A DNA stretch of 64,000 nucleotides from Lautropia sp. GTDB lineage: Bacteria > Pseudomonadota > Gammaproteobacteria > Burkholderiales > Burkholderiaceae_E. Positions 62,773 through 64,000 of this stretch are shown piece by piece; within the stretch, counting starts at the first letter, position 1, and each line of letters begins with the position of its first letter. Below the pieces are notes generated by a model. It did no database searches. It saw only the letters and a program-made list of their open reading frames with translations, and had not been told where the DNA came from. The stretch covers positions 136,645-200,644 of the forward strand of contig JAUMUG010000006.1 in NCBI GenBank assembly GCA_030530775.1. Reading direction: 5' to 3'. A program made the position numbers and the translations under genes.

Positions 62773-62789
62773 GGATGTGTCGGTACCAC
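62773..62789 (+). repeat. 17-bp direct repeat, copy 2, upstream of xsc
   Basis: GGATGTGTCGGTACCAC, one mismatch from copy 1; it ends ~175 bp before the xsc start codon. Candidate binding site for a sulfonate-responsive regulator (inference). Confidence 0.55.
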
Positions 62790-62964
62790 TTATCACGCCC
62801 GGACGGATCCCGTCCGCGTTTTAACGCATATCCATATGCTTGACCCCCTCGCTGCGTCACTCCAAGAATATTCTCGCGTTCCATCGAACGGAACGGATGT
62901 TTCATTGTTTTTGTGGTTGGCTGAAGTTGCGTACGACGACGGGCTTTCAGTACAGGAGGTGCGC

Positions 62965-64000
62965 ATGAGTGAGGACAAACGGTCGAGAGGGAACAGCCGG
63001 CAGGTGGTCGAAGGCGTGCAGAAAATGACGCCTTCCGAGGCTTTCGTCGAGACGCTGGTGGCCAATGATGTGAAGGAAATCTTCGGCATCATGGGGTCGG
63101 CTTTCATGGATGCGATGGATATTTTCGCGCCGGCCGGCATCCGGATGATTTCGGTGGTGCATGAGCAGGGGGCGGCTCACATGGCCGATGGTTATGCGCG
63201 GGCCAGTGGCCGCCATGGTGTCGTCATCGGTCAGAATGGTCCCGGTATCAGCAACTGTGTGACGGCCATTGCGGCGGCCTACTGGGCACACAGCCCGGTG
63301 GTCATCATCACGCCGGAGGCCGGCACCAGGACTATGGGTCTGGGTGGTTTCCAGGAGTGCAACCAGCTGCCGATGTTCCAGGAGTTCACCAAATACCAGG
63401 GGCACGTCAACCATCCGGCGCGGATGGCCGAGTACACTGCCCGCTGCTTCGATCGTGCGCTGTCCGAGATGGGGCCGACCCAGCTCAACATCCCGCGCGA
63501 CTATTTCTATGGTGAGATCGAGGCCGAAATTCCGAAGCCGATGCGACTGGACCGTGGGGCCGGTGGCGAGGAATCGCTGAACCGAGCGGCTGAACTGCTG
63601 GCCCAGGCCAGGTTCCCGGTCATCGTCTCGGGCGGAGGTGTGGTCATGGCCGACGGTGTGGAGGAATGCAAGGCATTGGCCGAGCGCCTGGGGGCTGCCG
63701 TCGTCAACAGCTATCAGCACAACGACAGCTTCCCGGCCAGTCACCCGCTGTGGTGTGGCCCGCTTGGCTATCAGGGCTCCAAAGCTGGCATGAAGCTGAT
63801 CTCGCAGGCCGATGTGGTGCTGGCGCTGGGCACGCGTCTCGGCCCCTTCGGCACGCTGCCGCAGCACGGCATGGACTACTGGCCCAGGAACGCCAGGATC
63901 ATCCAGGTCGATGCCGACAACAAGATGCTGGGTCTGGTCAAGAAGATCGATGTCGGTATCTGCGGCGATGCCAAGGCCGTGGCCAGGGCGCTGTTGGCCC
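62965..64000 (+). CDS. xsc: Sulfoacetaldehyde acetyltransferase Xsc, N-terminal part
   Basis: The first 345 codons are visible; the gene runs off the right edge. The start at 62965 (MSEDKRSRGNSRQVVEGVQK) follows AGGAGG by five bases. MTPSEAFVETLVANDVKEIF, GIMGSAFMDAMDIFAPAGIR and VVHEQGAAHMADGYARASGR (with the ThDP-activating Glu) are nearly diagnostic for Xsc, as are QNGPGISNCVTAIAAAYWAH and GFQECNQLPMFQEFTKYQGH. Xsc is a thiamine diphosphate enzyme that splits sulfoacetaldehyde with phosphate into acetyl phosphate and sulfite in taurine and other C2-sulfonate degradation. A pta gene and sulfite exporter or dehydrogenase usually follow, but lie outside the window. Confidence 0.95.
   Translation, partial: MSEDKRSRGNSRQVVEGVQKMTPSEAFVETLVANDVKEIFGIMGSAFMDAMDIFAPAGIRMISVVHEQGAAHMADGYARASGRHGVVIGQNGPGISNCVTAIAAAYWAHSPVVIITPEAGTRTMGLGGFQECNQLPMFQEFTKYQGHVNHPARMAEYTARCFDRALSEMGPTQLNIPRDYFYGEIEAEIPKPMRLDRGAGGEESLNRAAELLAQARFPVIVSGGGVVMADGVEECKALAERLGAAVVNSYQHNDSFPASHPLWCGPLGYQGSKAGMKLISQADVVLALGTRLGPFGTLPQHGMDYWPRNARIIQVDADNKMLGLVKKIDVGICGDAKAVARALLA

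Larger units (their letters stand above)
62425..62964. other. Divergent intergenic region between the lipoprotein gene and xsc
   Basis: 540 bp with promoters for both directions. It contains the 17-bp direct repeats listed separately and a clear AGGAGG ribosome binding site for xsc at 62954-62959. It is clearly AT-richer than the flanking genes between ~62480 and 62600. No gene supported. Confidence 0.5.

Overview
The window looks like chromosomal DNA of a GC-rich betaproteobacterium, most likely Burkholderiales. The evidence is the conserved block yebC-purD-hemF-nadD-rsfS-rlmH, a single-chain pyruvate carboxylase, a System I cytochrome c maturation cluster, and the protein sequences themselves. 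Many ordinary enzymes carry disordered Ala/Pro/Ser/Thr/Gly-rich insertions (NadD, PepN, EamA transporter, CcmG, CcmH, CcmI, HlyD, Wzt linker). This fits a Lautropia-like genus, but the genus call is a guess. I saw no tRNA, rRNA, insertion sequence or CRISPR array.

Layout. 1-4819 (minus): housekeeping operon for NAD, haem and purine synthesis plus ribosome factors. 5166-10602 (plus): HerA-like ATPase, EamA transporter, a small MerR-carboxymuconolactone decarboxylase-beta-propeller operon with a MerR-type promoter, and tcdA. 10827-15229 (minus): small membrane protein, fbp, pepN. 15230-15995: non-coding, with a degenerate 21-bp tandem repeat and hairpins. 15996-21034 (minus): two paralogous subtilisin/kexin-like lipoproteins without a prodomain, flanking a small secreted protein that resembles a free-standing S8 prodomain/I9 inhibitor. 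21729-25953 (plus): pyc and an HU gene. 26108-27229 (minus): srkA. 27421-36012 (minus): ccmI-ccmABC-(gap)-ccmDEFGH. 36198-41527 (minus): complete type I secretion system (TolC-like, ABC, HlyD) closed by a strong terminator. 41971-44636 (minus): SDR and an FAD-linked 2-hydroxyacid dehydrogenase.

45081-60284 is a surface-polysaccharide locus. The plus-strand part is wzm, wzt with a C-terminal cargo-binding domain, a methyltransferase with a degenerate kinase-like motif and C-terminal coiled coil (WbdD-like architecture), and a large double GT2 glycosyltransferase. The convergent minus-strand part is manC, two GT2 enzymes, an acyltransferase, a large polytopic membrane protein and a second methyltransferase. 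Together they suggest a mannose-containing polysaccharide made in the cytoplasm, capped at its end and exported by an ABC transporter. 60619-62424 is an unrecognised lipoprotein built from an internal duplication. The window ends inside xsc (sulfoacetaldehyde acetyltransferase), whose upstream region holds a 17-bp direct repeat.

Most novel candidates: the protease pair with a trans-encoded prodomain, the WbdD-like capping enzyme coupled to Wzt, and the duplicated-domain lipoprotein.
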